A stretch of DNA of 64,000 nucleotides from Paraburkholderia unamae (GCF_003268775.1 NZ_QLSU01000005.1:124001-188000); one strand, 5' to 3'; counted from the stretch's first letter, positions 47,318 to 56,267 are shown. Notes: generated from the letters alone by a model not told the origin. Numbers and translations are program-made.

Positions 47318-47369
47318 AAAAACAAAAGCCACAGAGGCCACAGGAAATGCTCCTGTGAGCCCTGTGGCT
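47318..47369 (-). terminator. Attenuator-like terminator between acpP and fabF
   Basis: 19-nt arms AGCCACAGGGCTCACAGGA and TCCTGTGGCCTCTGTGGCT pair with one mismatch and two G-U pairs around a 5-nt loop, followed by TTTGTTTTTG on the minus strand. It is 25-77 nt before the fabF GTG. Confidence 0.88.
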
Positions 47370-47487
47370 AGTTGACCGGCAGATGCCCCGCAACGGGTGC
47401 GGTGGGCGTACGCGGTTTCACGGGCGAGCGTCCTCCCGGGCCATGCGCGCGCAAACGGCGTGCGCGGCCCGGGCAGGAATCTGGCGC

Positions 47488-47727
47488 TTAGGCCTTGACG
47501 TTCGCGCGAGCGTAGTCGATCGCTTGCTGGACCGTCGTGATCTTCTCGGCTTCCTCGTCCGGGATTTCCATGCCGAACTCGTCTTCGAGAGCCATAACCA
47601 GTTCGACGGTGTCGAGCGAGTCGGCGCCCAGATCGTTCACGAACGAAGCTTCGTTCTTGATTTCAGCTTCGGCGACGCCCAGTTGTTCGGCGACGATCTT
47701 CTTGACGCGCTGTTCGATGTTATCCAT
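47488..47727 (-). CDS. acpP: Acyl carrier protein
   Basis: 79-aa acidic four-helix carrier of growing acyl chains. The phosphopantetheine serine is S37 in [18 protein letters not shown]. Size and charge match E. coli AcpP (78 aa). The ATG has a strong GGAGGGGT site. It has its own promoter with an operator-like palindrome about 50 nt upstream and a terminator downstream, which fits its need for very high expression. Confidence 0.99.
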
Positions 47728-47773
47728 TACCCCTCCAAGGGAAAAAAGTTAGCTCATGAATGCGAGTGCGCGC

Positions 47774-47801
47774 ATTTTATCAGGTTTGACCTGGCTGAAA
47801 A
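47774..47801 (-). promoter_or_regulatory. acpP promoter with inverted repeat in the spacer
   Basis: On the minus strand TTTTCA - 16 nt - TAAAAT. The spacer contains CAGGT-CAA-ACCTG (47781-47793), a perfect 5-bp inverted repeat with a 3-bp centre, ideally placed for repression. Predicted start about 40 nt before the ATG. Confidence 0.65.
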
Positions 47802-47895
47802 GCGGCGCTCGAGGTTCCGGAACGGTTATCCGCGACGGCGCTTGAGCAAGGTTTTGCATCAGGCGCATCAAGGCGCGGATAGTACCTGAATCCGG

Positions 47896-48645
47896 TTAAG
47901 ACATATACATGCCGCCGTTCACGTGCAACGTCGTGCCCGTGATGTAGGCCGCCTGCGGCGATGCGAGAAACACGACTGCGTGGGCGATGTCCTCCGGGCT
48001 GCCGAGGCGGCCCAGCGGAATCTGTTGCTTGAGCGCGGCCTGCTGCTCGGCCGGCAGATCCTTCGTCATGTCGGTGTCGATGAAGCCCGGCGCGACACAG
48101 TTCACGGTGATGCCGCGGCTGCCGATCTCGCGTGCGAGCGCGCGCGTCATGCCCGCTACACCGGCCTTGGCGGCCGCGTAGTTGACTTGACCGGGGTTGC
48201 CCGACGAGCCCACCACCGAGGTGATGTTGATGATGCGGCCGCCCTTGGCCTTCATCATCGGGCGCAGCACGGCGCGCGAGAGGCGGAACACCGACTTCAG
48301 GTTCGTGTCGATCACCGAATCCCACTCGTCGTCCTTCATGCGCATCGCCAGGTTGTCCTGCGTGATGCCCGCATTGTTGACGAGGATCGCAAGCGCGCCG
48401 AATTCCTTGACGGTGGCGTCGATGAGCGCTTCTGCCGCAGCGGCGTCGTTCACGTTGAGCACCGCGCCGCGGCCCTTCACGCCCGCCGCTTCGAAGGCGG
48501 CCGTGATGGCCTGCGCGCCCGCTTCGCTGGTGGCCGTACCGATCACCGTCGCGCCCTGGCGCGCCAGCTCGAGCGCGATCGCCCGGCCGATGCCGCGCGT
48601 GGCGCCGGTCACGATCGCGGCTTGATTGTCGAGAGTTTTTTCCAT
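47896..48645 (-). CDS. fabG: 3-oxoacyl-[acyl-carrier-protein] reductase
   Basis: 249-aa NADPH-dependent SDR that reduces beta-ketoacyl-ACP. TGATRGIG cofactor loop (13-20), NNAG, active site S143, Y156, K160 (NYAAAKAG), and the C-terminal ITGTTLHVNGGMYM. Length equals FabG norms. 25 nt after fabD; 168 nt before acpP, in which the acpP promoter lies. Confidence 0.98.
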   Translation of the reverse strand: MEKTLDNQAAIVTGATRGIGRAIALELARQGATVIGTATSEAGAQAITAAFEAAGVKGRGAVLNVNDAAAAEALIDATVKEFGALAILVNNAGITQDNLAMRMKDDEWDSVIDTNLKSVFRLSRAVLRPMMKAKGGRIINITSVVGSSGNPGQVNYAAAKAGVAGMTRALAREIGSRGITVNCVAPGFIDTDMTKDLPAEQQAALKQQIPLGRLGSPEDIAHAVVFLASPQAAYITGTTLHVNGGMYMS

Positions 48646-48670
48646 CGTTCGAATCCGTTAGCGGTTTGGC

Positions 48671-49609
48671 TTAGGCCTTGAGCAGCGCGAGGGTTTCCTC
48701 GAGCGACTTCGGATCGGCCACCGAGGCGCCGACCAGGTTGCCGTCGATACGCTTCGTGAGGCCCGCGAGCACCTTGCCCGGACCGCATTCGATCACGTGC
48801 GTCGCGCCTTGCGCGGCGATCGCCTTCACGCATTCCACCCAGCGCACGGGGCCGGCGGCCTGGCGCACGAGCGCGTCGCGAATCTTGGCGGGATCGGTTT
48901 CGAACGCCACGTCCACGTTGTTCACCACGGGAACTTGCGGCGCGTTCAGCGTGACGCTCGCGAGGTAGTCGCGCAACTGGTCCGAGGCGGGCTTGAGCAG
49001 CGACGAATGGAACGGCGCCGAAACCGGCAGCGGCAGCGCGCGCTTGGCGCCCTTCGCCTTGGCGACTTCACAGGCCTTCTCGACCGCACCCTTGTGGCCC
49101 GCGATCACGACTTGCGCCGGTGCGTTGAAGTTCACGGCTTCGACCACGCCGCCGCTCGCGGCGGCAGCTTCCGTGCAAACAGCGCGCACGGCGTCGTCGT
49201 CGAGCCCGAGCACGGCGGCCATGCCGCCCTCGCCCACCGGCACCGCGTTTTGCATGGCCTGCGCGCGAAAACGCACGAGCGGCACGGCGTCGCGGAACGC
49301 GAGCACGCCGGCGGCGACGAGCGCCGTGTATTCGCCGAGGCTGTGGCCCGCGACGATTGCCGGCGCCGGGCCGCCTGCCTGCTGCCACGCGCGATAAACG
49401 GCGTAGGCGGCGGTCAGCATGACCGGCTGTGTGTTGGTGGTGAGATTGAGCTCTTCAGCGGGGCCTGCGGCGATCAGCTTGCCGAGGTCCTGGCCCAGTG
49501 CGTCGGACGCTTCTTGCAGCGTCTCGCGCACGATAGCGTTATCGGCGAAGGCGTCGAGCATGCCGACGGCCTGCGAGCCTTGTCCGGGAAAAACGAACGC
49601 GAATTTCAT
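48671..49609 (-). CDS. fabD: Malonyl-CoA--ACP transacylase
   Basis: 312-aa acyltransferase loading malonate onto AcpP. FPGQGSQ at the N-terminus, nucleophile S90 in GHSLGEYTAL, active-site Arg in RFRAQAMQ, and the catalytic His in SAPFHSSLL (about 201). ATG at 49609 is preceded by TGGGGACG; the frame extends 7 codons further without a ribosome site. Third of the fabH-fabD-fabG series. Confidence 0.98.
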   Translation of the reverse strand: MKFAFVFPGQGSQAVGMLDAFADNAIVRETLQEASDALGQDLGKLIAAGPAEELNLTTNTQPVMLTAAYAVYRAWQQAGGPAPAIVAGHSLGEYTALVAAGVLAFRDAVPLVRFRAQAMQNAVPVGEGGMAAVLGLDDDAVRAVCTEAAAASGGVVEAVNFNAPAQVVIAGHKGAVEKACEVAKAKGAKRALPLPVSAPFHSSLLKPASDQLRDYLASVTLNAPQVPVVNNVDVAFETDPAKIRDALVRQAAGPVRWVECVKAIAAQGATHVIECGPGKVLAGLTKRIDGNLVGASVADPKSLEETLALLKA

Positions 49610-49727
49610 AACGTCCCCAAATTCGATCAAAACGGGTGGGCGATGCGCTCGAATGAACCGCTGCCGGCCGCGCGCGTGTTGCGTGCGGCGGCCTTGCAGC
49701 GGGAGCGCGAAAGCCCGCTCAGGAATT

Positions 49728-50717
49728 TCAGAAGCGGATGACGGAGGCGCCCCAGGTGAAGCCGCCGCCCACGCCTTCGATCAGCACGTTCTGGCCGCGC
49801 TTGATGCGGCCGTCGCGCACCGCGACGTCGAAGGCGAGCGGAATCGACGCCGCCGAGGTGTTGCCGTGTTCACCCACCGTCACCACCATGCGCTCGGCAG
49901 GCAGGCCGAGCTTGCGGCAGGTGCCCTGCATGATGCGGATGTTGGCCTGGTGCGGAATCAGCCAGTCGACCTGATCGGCGGTGAGCTGCGCCTTCTCGAG
50001 CGCTTCGATGGCGACCTTTTCGAGCACGTTCACAGCCAGCTTGAACACGGCCTGGCCGTCCATGTGCAGGAACGCGTTGCCCGCGATCACGCCGCCGTTC
50101 ACGTTGCCCGGCGTGCACAGGATATGCGCATAGCTGCCGTCCGCGTGCAGCGCGCTCGAGAGCACGCCGGGTTCGTCGGACGCCTGGAGCACGATCGCGC
50201 CCGCGCCGTCGCCGAACAGCACGCACGTGGTGCGGTCGCTGAAATCGAGGATGCGCGAGAACGTCTCCGCGCCGACCACCAGCGCCGTGCGGTGCTGGCC
50301 GCTGCGGATCAGGCTGTCGGCCACCGAAACGGCGTACGCGAAGCCCGAACACACGGCCTGCACGTCGAACGCCGCGCCGTGATTGCGGATGCCGAGCTTG
50401 TTCTGCAAGAGGCAGGCCGTGCTCGGAAACACGAAATCGGGCGTGGAGGTGGCGACGATGATGAGGTCGATCGCTTGCGGATCGACGTCCGCGGCCGCGA
50501 TCGCGCGCTGCGACGCGGCGAGCGCGAGTTCGCTCGTCGTGACGTCGGGCGCGGCGAAATGGCGCGCGTGGATGCCCGTGCGGGCCACGATCCATTCGTC
50601 GCTCGTCTCGACGCCTTTGGCGGCGAGCCGTTCGGCCAGTTCCTGGTTGGTGACGCGATCAGGTGGAAGATAGCTGCCCGTGCCGATCACGCGGGAATAG
50701 AGAGTCGATTGAGCCAT
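49728..50717 (-). CDS. fabH: 3-oxoacyl-[acyl-carrier-protein] synthase III
   Basis: 329-aa initiating condensing enzyme joining acetyl-CoA and malonyl-ACP. Catalytic C123 (DVQAVCSGF), His in IPHQANIRI and Asn in [10 protein letters not shown] form the triad. The ATG shares its A with the plsX TAA stop (TAATG), so translation is coupled. Length 329 against 317 in E. coli. Confidence 0.98.
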   Translation of the reverse strand: MAQSTLYSRVIGTGSYLPPDRVTNQELAERLAAKGVETSDEWIVARTGIHARHFAAPDVTTSELALAASQRAIAAADVDPQAIDLIIVATSTPDFVFPSTACLLQNKLGIRNHGAAFDVQAVCSGFAYAVSVADSLIRSGQHRTALVVGAETFSRILDFSDRTTCVLFGDGAGAIVLQASDEPGVLSSALHADGSYAHILCTPGNVNGGVIAGNAFLHMDGQAVFKLAVNVLEKVAIEALEKAQLTADQVDWLIPHQANIRIMQGTCRKLGLPAERMVVTVGEHGNTSAASIPLAFDVAVRDGRIKRGQNVLIEGVGGGFTWGASVIRF

Positions 50718-51847
50718 TATGCCTTCGAGGATGATGCGGCGCCGGGCGGCACCTCGCCTGCCACCGGTCCGGGGGCGGCCGGAGCCTGCGCGGCTTGCAC
50801 GTTCTGGGCGCTGCCGGGCTCGCCTGCCGCCCGTTCGAACGAACCGGCGTTTTCTTCCATGGCGTGAGCAAGGCGCTCCGATACGCCATTTTTGACGGCA
50901 TCATACCCGCGATTGATCGCACACTCAAACGCGTAGGCGTCGGCCGAGCCGTGGCTCTTGATGACGAGACTTTTGAGGCCGAGCAGCGCGGCGCCGTTGT
51001 ACTGGCGATGGTCCACACGTTTCTTGAAGCGCATGAGCACCGGCAACGCGGCCACCGCCATGAGCTTCGTGAGCCACGAGCGGCCGAACTCTTCCTTGAT
51101 CATGTCGTTGAGCATCTGCGCGAGGCCCTCCGACGTCTTGAGCGCGACATTCCCAACGAAACCGTCACAGACAATGACGTCGACGGTGCCCTTGTAAATG
51201 TCGTTGCCTTCGACATTGCCGCGGAAATTCAGCGTGCTCGCACGCAGGAGTTCGCCCGCGCGCTTGATGGTCTCGTTGCCCTTGATGACTTCTTCGCCGA
51301 TGTTCAGGAGCCCGATGGTTGGGCGGTCCTTGCCTTCGAGCGCGGCGACGAGCGCATGGCCCATTTCCGCGAACTGCAACAGATGCTGCGGTTCGCAGTC
51401 GACGTTCGCGCCGAGGTCGAGCATCGTCGTGTAGCCGCGCGGGTTCGGCATCGCGAAGGCGATGGCCGGGCGCTCGATGCCGGGCAGCGTCTTGAGCACA
51501 TAGCGCGAGACGGCCATGAGCGCGCCCGTGTTGCCGGCGGAGACGCAGGCCTGGGCCTCGCCTTCCTTCACGCGATTGAGCGCGACGCGCATCGACGAAT
51601 CTTTCTTCTTGCGCAGGGCGACCTCGACCGGATCGTCCATAGCGACGACCTCGGTGGCGGGTACGACGGAAAGCGCAGGATGGTCCGACGCCTTCAGCTT
51701 TTTCAGCTGGGCGCGAACCGCCGACTCGACACCCACGAGCATGAGATGCGCGTCGGGATGCGAGCGGACGAAATGGACTGCGGCAGGCACCGTCACCGAC
51801 GGGCCGTGGTCGCCTCCCATGCAATCTATCGTGAGCGTAACAGTCAT
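50717..51847 (-). CDS. plsX: Phosphate acyltransferase PlsX
   Basis: 376-aa enzyme converting acyl-ACP to acyl-phosphate for phospholipid synthesis by PlsY/PlsC. N-terminal [18 protein letters not shown], then [33 protein letters not shown] and the C-terminal [22 protein letters not shown] motifs are all typical. The last 30 residues are Ala/Pro/Gly-rich and not conserved. A terminator hairpin precedes it, separating it from yceD-rpmF. Confidence 0.97.
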   Translation of the reverse strand: MTVTLTIDCMGGDHGPSVTVPAAVHFVRSHPDAHLMLVGVESAVRAQLKKLKASDHPALSVVPATEVVAMDDPVEVALRKKKDSSMRVALNRVKEGEAQACVSAGNTGALMAVSRYVLKTLPGIERPAIAFAMPNPRGYTTMLDLGANVDCEPQHLLQFAEMGHALVAALEGKDRPTIGLLNIGEEVIKGNETIKRAGELLRASTLNFRGNVEGNDIYKGTVDVIVCDGFVGNVALKTSEGLAQMLNDMIKEEFGRSWLTKLMAVAALPVLMRFKKRVDHRQYNGAALLGLKSLVIKSHGSADAYAFECAINRGYDAVKNGVSERLAHAMEENAGSFERAAGEPGSAQNVQAAQAPAAPGPVAGEVPPGAASSSKA

Positions 51848-51870
51848 GGAATGCGACGGATTTCAGGCAT

Positions 51871-51901
51871 AAAAAAGCGGCAGTTGAATGCCGCCTTTTT
51901 T
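51871..51901 (-). terminator. Terminator between rpmF and plsX
   Basis: Stem GCGGCA/TGCCGC (6 bp, extendable through A-T pairs), 6-nt loop, then TTTTTT on the minus strand. It ends only 24 nt before the plsX ATG, so it can attenuate plsX-fab transcription. Confidence 0.8.
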
Positions 51902-51983
51902 GCCGAGCCGAAATATGGTCAAGCGAACGGAATCGCCATGTGCGGCGCACCGTGGAACACCACCGCGCCGCACGCTGGAACGA

Positions 51984-52163
51984 TTAGTCGTTCTTGGTCT
52001 TGACGACTTTCTTGCCGCGGTAGTAGCCGTTCGGGCTGATGTGGTGACGCAGATGCACTTCACCCGTGCTCGGCTCGACGGCCAGCGGCGCGCCCGTGAG
52101 GAAATCGTGCGAGCGGTGCATGCCGCGCTTCGACGGCGACTTCTTGTTTTGTTGAACTGCCAT
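51984..52163 (-). CDS. rpmF: 50S ribosomal protein L32
   Basis: 59-aa basic ribosomal protein, starting [20 protein letters not shown] and ending KVVKTKND. No cysteines, so it is the zinc-independent form. ATG at 52163 by alignment. The yceD-rpmF-plsX-fab order is conserved from E. coli, linking ribosome and lipid synthesis. Confidence 0.98.
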   Translation of the reverse strand: MAVQQNKKSPSKRGMHRSHDFLTGAPLAVEPSTGEVHLRHHISPNGYYRGKKVVKTKND

Positions 52164-52285
52164 GATAACTCCTGAAAATTTTCCGAATTCTAACACAGCC
52201 CGATCCGGCCGCCGCCACCCTTGGGAGGTGGCCGGACTCCGGGCTCAGGCCCACGCGTCTGGTACTGCCTGCCCTGCCAGCAGCT

Positions 52286-52927
52286 TTAATGCTTGCTGCC
52301 AGGACCGTCCTTCTTGAGCGATTCGAGCGCCGCAAACGGGTTGACGCGCTCTTCCGGCTCGATTTCCTGCTCCGGCACGTCGTCCACGGAGTCCACGCCG
52401 TCCGCGCCATCGGCACCCGAGGCGAGACTTTCGTGCACTTCCGGACAGACTTCGTGCTTCGGCACCAGCGGCAGCGCGAGCAACAGCTCCTCTTCGATCA
52501 AGTCGACGAGATCGAAATGGCGCGAGCCCACGATCACTTCGACTTCATCGTCGTCGAGCGGAAACTCGTCCGCTTCTTCTTCCGTCTGGACGATACGGAA
52601 GGTCGCATCCGCATTGAACGCCTGCTCATAAGGAGCAAGGCACCGCTGGCACGTGAGCCACGCGCCACCGTGGACAGCCAGGCGCAGGTATGGCTGCGGC
52701 CCTTCGGTCCCGTTTTCCTGCAATTCCTGCTGGGTAAAGCCCGCCGCCTGCCACGTGAACGCGGTGTCGCGATCTGGCGCCTCGACCGGGACTTCGTTTA
52801 GCATGCGCGGCATTTGCGAGACGCGCACGACGCCCGCTGCTTCGCGCTCGCTGCGCGCGAATTCGAAGAGATCGAAGTCGCGCGGATTCAGTTCGGCGCC
52901 AGCAGGCTTACCAGGATGTTCGGTCAT
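52286..52927 (-). CDS. yceD: YceD family (DUF177) protein
   Basis: 213 aa. In E. coli and plants the DUF177 family is tied to 23S rRNA accumulation. The conserved LTCQRCLAPYEQAF region with CxxC is followed by DDDEVEVIVGSRHFDLVDLIEEELLLALPLVPKH and a third conserved Cys (EVCPE), a possible metal site. The C-terminus is Asp/Glu-rich. ATG at 52927 is preferred over the GTG 6 nt earlier because CAGGAGAG is then 6-7 nt away. Leads the fab operon; about 225-nt leader. Confidence 0.93.
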   Translation of the reverse strand: MTEHPGKPAGAELNPRDFDLFEFARSEREAAGVVRVSQMPRMLNEVPVEAPDRDTAFTWQAAGFTQQELQENGTEGPQPYLRLAVHGGAWLTCQRCLAPYEQAFNADATFRIVQTEEEADEFPLDDDEVEVIVGSRHFDLVDLIEEELLLALPLVPKHEVCPEVHESLASGADGADGVDSVDDVPEQEIEPEERVNPFAALESLKKDGPGSKH

Positions 52928-52964
52928 GTGCACTCTCCTGCTTCAGGGTGTGCGGCCGGTGTTC

Positions 52965-53004
52965 GCTTAACCTGACAGCTTAAACCCGGCAGCTTGAACC
53001 GCCA
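52965..53004. repeat. Three imperfect GCTTRAACC direct repeats in the yceD leader
   Basis: GCTTAACC, GCTTAAACC and GCTTGAACC begin at 52965, 52978 and 52992, spaced 13-14 bp, inside the predicted yceD mRNA leader. Possibly a protein- or RNA-level regulatory site. Confidence 0.5.
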
Positions 53005-53158
53005 GTCACCCGGCTTGCCTGGCACGCCGCCCCGCTGCGCCGGCAACGCCACGGCGATCGAGTCTCAGGCTAGTCTGCTCGTCTTCTGCCCGCCGCGCCG
53101 CAAAATTCAGGCGCCTGCGCAAGACGTGCGACGAGAGCGTACCAATGAAAAGCCCAAA

Positions 53159-53187
53159 ATCATATCGCCTTTATCTTTGTGAGTCAA
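53159..53187 (-). promoter_or_regulatory. Sigma-70 promoter of the yceD-rpmF operon
   Basis: Minus strand TTGACT - 17 nt - TATGAT: one mismatch in each hexamer with ideal spacing. Predicted start about 53151, giving a leader of about 225 nt before yceD. The rest of the 431-bp yceD/maf gap shows no gene. Confidence 0.8.
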
Positions 53188-53358
53188 ACACTTAAGCTCG
53201 CGTACGCAAGTGCCTGTGCGGGCGAGGATTTCGGACGATTTTAACGAGGTGCGGCGGCAAATCCGCCCCCGTTTTTCGCTACCCGAACTGACGCTACAGG
53301 CACCGTTTCAGCCGCTTTTCTGTTCCGCGCTTACCTATTCCGTCTACTCCGACCGATC

Positions 53359-53997
53359 ATGCTGGATTCTCCTTCGCAAGCCCCGCGCACGGGCCGCCCC
53401 GCTCTCATCCTCGCCTCCAGTTCGCGCTACCGGCGTGAACTGCTCGAGCGGCTGCGCATTGCGTTCACCACGGCCGTGCCCGCCGTGGACGAAACGCCGC
53501 AGCCCGGCGAAACGCCCGAAGCCACGGCGCTGCGCCTCGCCGAGGCCAAGGCGCGCGCCGTGGCCGCAACGCTGCCCACCGGCGCCGGTCGCACGCTCGT
53601 GATCGGGTCCGACCAGGTCGCCACGTTCGACGGCCACCAGATCGGCAAGCCCGGCACGCACGAGCGCGCCCTCGCGCAGTTGCAGTCCATGCGCGGCCGC
53701 GAAGTGTTGTTCCATAGTGCCCTGAGCCTGCTCGACACCGCTACTGGCCAAACGGATACCGTCGATATCGTCACGAAGGTACGCTTTCGCGACCTCCCGG
53801 ACGCCGCGCTCGACGCCTATCTGCGCGCCGAAACGCCCTACGATTGCGCGGGCAGCGCGAAAGCGGAAGGGCTCGGCATCGCGCTGCTCGAAGCCATCGA
53901 ATCGGACGACCCCACCGCCCTGATCGGCCTGCCGCTCATCGCGCTCACGCGCATGCTGCTCGCCGCGGGCTATCCGCTGCTGGAGACACAGGCATGA
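53359..53997 (+). CDS. Maf-like nucleoside triphosphate pyrophosphatase
   Basis: 212-aa nucleotide-sanitising enzyme. N-terminal LILASSSRYRRELLERL, then VIGSDQVATFDG with the catalytic Asp and KPGTHERALAQL; FRDLPDAALDAYLRAE and YDCAGSAKAEGLG complete the Maf pattern. The SSSRYR and DQV spellings, and the position next to yceD, point to the YceF type (m7GTP pyrophosphatase). The stop overlaps the next ATG (ATGA). Confidence 0.93.
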   Translation: MLDSPSQAPRTGRPALILASSSRYRRELLERLRIAFTTAVPAVDETPQPGETPEATALRLAEAKARAVAATLPTGAGRTLVIGSDQVATFDGHQIGKPGTHERALAQLQSMRGREVLFHSALSLLDTATGQTDTVDIVTKVRFRDLPDAALDAYLRAETPYDCAGSAKAEGLGIALLEAIESDDPTALIGLPLIALTRMLLAAGYPLLETQA

Positions 53998-54725
53998 CGA
54001 CCACAACCAAGGGCACGCTCTATCTGATCCCGAACACGCTCGGCGAAGGCGACGACGACGCGCTCAACGCCGTGCTGCCCGCCCCGGTGCGCGAGCGCGC
54101 GGGCACGCTCGCGAGCTATATCGGCGAAAACGCCAAGACCACGCGCGCGTTCCTCAAGCGCGTGGGCACGACGCTGCCGATCCAGGAAATCGAGATCCGC
54201 GAGCTCAATGTCAATACGCCGGCCGGCGAAATCGACAAGCTGCTCGCGCCGCTGCTCGCCGGCGTCGACACCGGGCTGGTTTCCGAGGCGGGCGTGCCCG
54301 CCGTCGCCGATCCGGGCGCGCTGCTCGTGCGGCGCGCGCACGAACGCGGCATCAAGGTCGTGCCGCTCGTGGGCCCGAGTTCGATCCTGCTCGCGTTGAT
54401 GGCGTCGGGCCTGAACGGCCAGAGCTTCGCATTTCACGGCTACCTGCCCGTTGACGCGAACGAGCGCGTGAAGAAACTGCGCGAACTGGAGCAGATCTCG
54501 CGAAAAGGCAAGCAAACGCAAATTTTCATCGAGACGCCCTACCGCAACCGCACGCTGCTCGACGCCTTGCTCGCGAACTGCGCGCCCTCCACGCTCGTAT
54601 GCGTCGCAGCCGACCTCACGCTGCCCACCGAGACGATCCTGAGCCGCGCCGTGTCCGACTGGAAGAAAAAGCCCGCGCCGGAGTTGCACAAGCGGCCAGC
54701 GATCTTCCTGCTGCTCGCGAATTGA
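53994..54725 (+). CDS. RsmI-like SAM-dependent methyltransferase (tetrapyrrole methylase family)
   Basis: 243 aa. Starts TLYLIPNTLGE and has the family segments SEAGVPAVADPGALLVRRAHERGIKVVPLVGPSSILLAL (in positions about 93-133) and SFAFHGYLPVD, as in RsmI, which 2'-O-methylates 16S rRNA C1402. It differs from true RsmI at the N-terminus (no VATPIGNL) and is shorter, so it is a paralogue whose substrate is unknown. ATG overlaps the maf stop, so the two are co-translated. Confidence 0.87.
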   Translation: MTTTTKGTLYLIPNTLGEGDDDALNAVLPAPVRERAGTLASYIGENAKTTRAFLKRVGTTLPIQEIEIRELNVNTPAGEIDKLLAPLLAGVDTGLVSEAGVPAVADPGALLVRRAHERGIKVVPLVGPSSILLALMASGLNGQSFAFHGYLPVDANERVKKLRELEQISRKGKQTQIFIETPYRNRTLLDALLANCAPSTLVCVAADLTLPTETILSRAVSDWKKKPAPELHKRPAIFLLLAN

Positions 54726-54770
54726 GCGTTTAACTGCGCGCTCGACTAAGCGCGCCTCAGCGCGAAAACC

Positions 54771-54809
54771 AATCGGCCGCTGCGTGACTCACTCACGCAG
54801 CGGCCGATT
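54771..54809. terminator. Bidirectional terminator, 17-bp perfect stem
   Basis: AATCGGCCGCTGCGTGA pairs fully with its complement around a CTCAC loop. T-runs lie on the plus side (TTTT) and minus side (GGTTTT). Ends both the RsmI-like gene and sppA. Confidence 0.93.
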
Positions 54810-54842
54810 TTCCTTGAAGCCGAACCGGAGCCGCGCGGGCGC

Positions 54843-55847
54843 TCAGTGCAGCGCCGGCTTGCCGCCGAGCAGCAGCGAATGCACGGCGGCCGAGCCAATG
54901 CTCGCGCCAACGCGCTTCGCCACGCGGTCGGTCAGGCTCTGCTTGACCGTGTAATCGACGACATCGGGCGCCTTGATGACTTCGCGCGCCACGTAATCGG
55001 TGTCGCCGTAGCCGTCAGCCAGACCGAGCTCCACGCTCTTCTGGCCGGTCCAGAACAGGCCGGAGAAGATGTCCGGCGAGTCCTTCAGGCGCTTGCCGCG
55101 CCCCGCCTTCACCGTGTCGATGAACTGCTGATGGATCTGGTCGAGCATTTCCTGCGCGTGTGCGTCCATCTTCGGCGTGTCGGGCGAGAACGGATCGAAG
55201 AAACCCTTGTTTTCTCCCGAGGTGCGCAGGCGCCGCTGGATGCCGAGCTTGTCCATCAGGCCCGTGAAGCCGAAGCCGTCCATCAGCACGCCGATCGAGC
55301 CCACGATGCTCGCCTTGTTGACGTAGATCTTGTCGGCCGCGGCGGCGACGTAATAGCCGCCCGAGGCGCACATGTCGCCCACCACCACGTAGAGCGGGAT
55401 GGCCGGGTACTTCGTGCGCAAACGCCGGATCTCGTCGTTGATGATGCCCGCCTGCACCGGGCTGCCGCCAGGGCTGTCGATATGCAGGATCACGCCCACG
55501 GTGCCGTCGTCGTCGAACGCGCTGTCGAGTGCGCTGATGATGTCGTCGGCGTTCGCCGAGGTGTCGGAGCCGATTTCGCCGTCGAGCGAGACGAGCGCCG
55601 TGTGGCGCCCTTCGCTCTCCACGCGCGCGCCCGAAATGTCGAGCACCGCCCAGGCGAGCACGATCAGGACCGCGAGAAACGCGAAGCGAAAGAAGATCCG
55701 CCAGCGCCGCGCCGCGCGCTGTTCGGTGATGGCGGCAAGCGCGATGCGTTCGAGCGCCTCGCGCTCCCAACCGGGCGCCGGCGCGCCGCGGTCTGACGAA
55801 GCCGCGCGCGGCGCTTCGTTCGAATCAGGGGTCGGATTGTCGGGCAT
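54843..55847 (-). CDS. sppA: Signal peptide peptidase SppA (S49 family, short form)
   Basis: 334-aa inner-membrane serine protease degrading cleaved signal peptides. Cytoplasmic N-terminus, one membrane helix (FAFLAVLIVLAWAVL, about 55-69), then the protease domain: HIDSPGGSP, nucleophile S162 in MCASGGYYVA, VGSIGVLMD, and the probable base K214 in TSGENKGFF. Half-length form as in Bacillus SppA, not the duplicated E. coli form. Last gene of rluC-gph-Rieske-sppA; 15 nt from the preceding gene. Confidence 0.95.
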   Translation of the reverse strand: MPDNPTPDSNEAPRAASSDRGAPAPGWEREALERIALAAITEQRAARRWRIFFRFAFLAVLIVLAWAVLDISGARVESEGRHTALVSLDGEIGSDTSANADDIISALDSAFDDDGTVGVILHIDSPGGSPVQAGIINDEIRRLRTKYPAIPLYVVVGDMCASGGYYVAAAADKIYVNKASIVGSIGVLMDGFGFTGLMDKLGIQRRLRTSGENKGFFDPFSPDTPKMDAHAQEMLDQIHQQFIDTVKAGRGKRLKDSPDIFSGLFWTGQKSVELGLADGYGDTDYVAREVIKAPDVVDYTVKQSLTDRVAKRVGASIGSAAVHSLLLGGKPALH

Positions 55848-55862
55848 GCGAGCGGTAAAAGG

Positions 55863-56267
55863 TCACGATAGGGTCGGACGCAAATCGTCGTCCGGAAGCC
55901 AGAATACCGTACGGCCCTCGGGTGTGTCGCGTTCCTCGACGCGCACGGGGCGCAATCGTCCGCCGCGGCACGGCCCGCCCACGCATTTGCCCGTGTCGGG
56001 CTGGTAGATCGCGCCGTGCGTCGCGCACATCAGGTAGAGCCCGGACGACTCGAAGAACTGGCCCTCGACCCAGTCGAGCTCCATCGGCACGTGCGCGCAG
56101 CGGTTCAGGTAGCCGTAGACCTCGCCGCCGTAGCGCACGAAGAACACCACGGCGTCGCCGCCCGCGTAGCTCGCGCTCATACGCCACCCTTCGCCGGCCT
56201 CGACAAGTTCTTCGGCCGCGCACACGCGCACCGGATCGTGCACCGACGCCACCGGCGCGGTGCTCAC
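55863..56267 (-). CDS. Rieske [2Fe-2S] domain protein
   Basis: 134-aa small soluble ferredoxin-like protein. Cluster ligands C57-x-H59 (RCAHVPME) and C81-x2-H84 (MCATHGA) are intact; no membrane anchor, so it resembles ferredoxin components of dioxygenases or NirD-like subunits rather than the bc1 Rieske protein. Role unknown; this gene position beside gph and sppA recurs in Burkholderiales as far as I recall. Start GTG at 56267 overlaps the gph stop (GTGA). Confidence 0.9.
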   Translation of the reverse strand: MSTAPVASVHDPVRVCAAEELVEAGEGWRMSASYAGGDAVVFFVRYGGEVYGYLNRCAHVPMELDWVEGQFFESSGLYLMCATHGAIYQPDTGKCVGGPCRGGRLRPVRVEERDTPEGRTVFWLPDDDLRPTLS

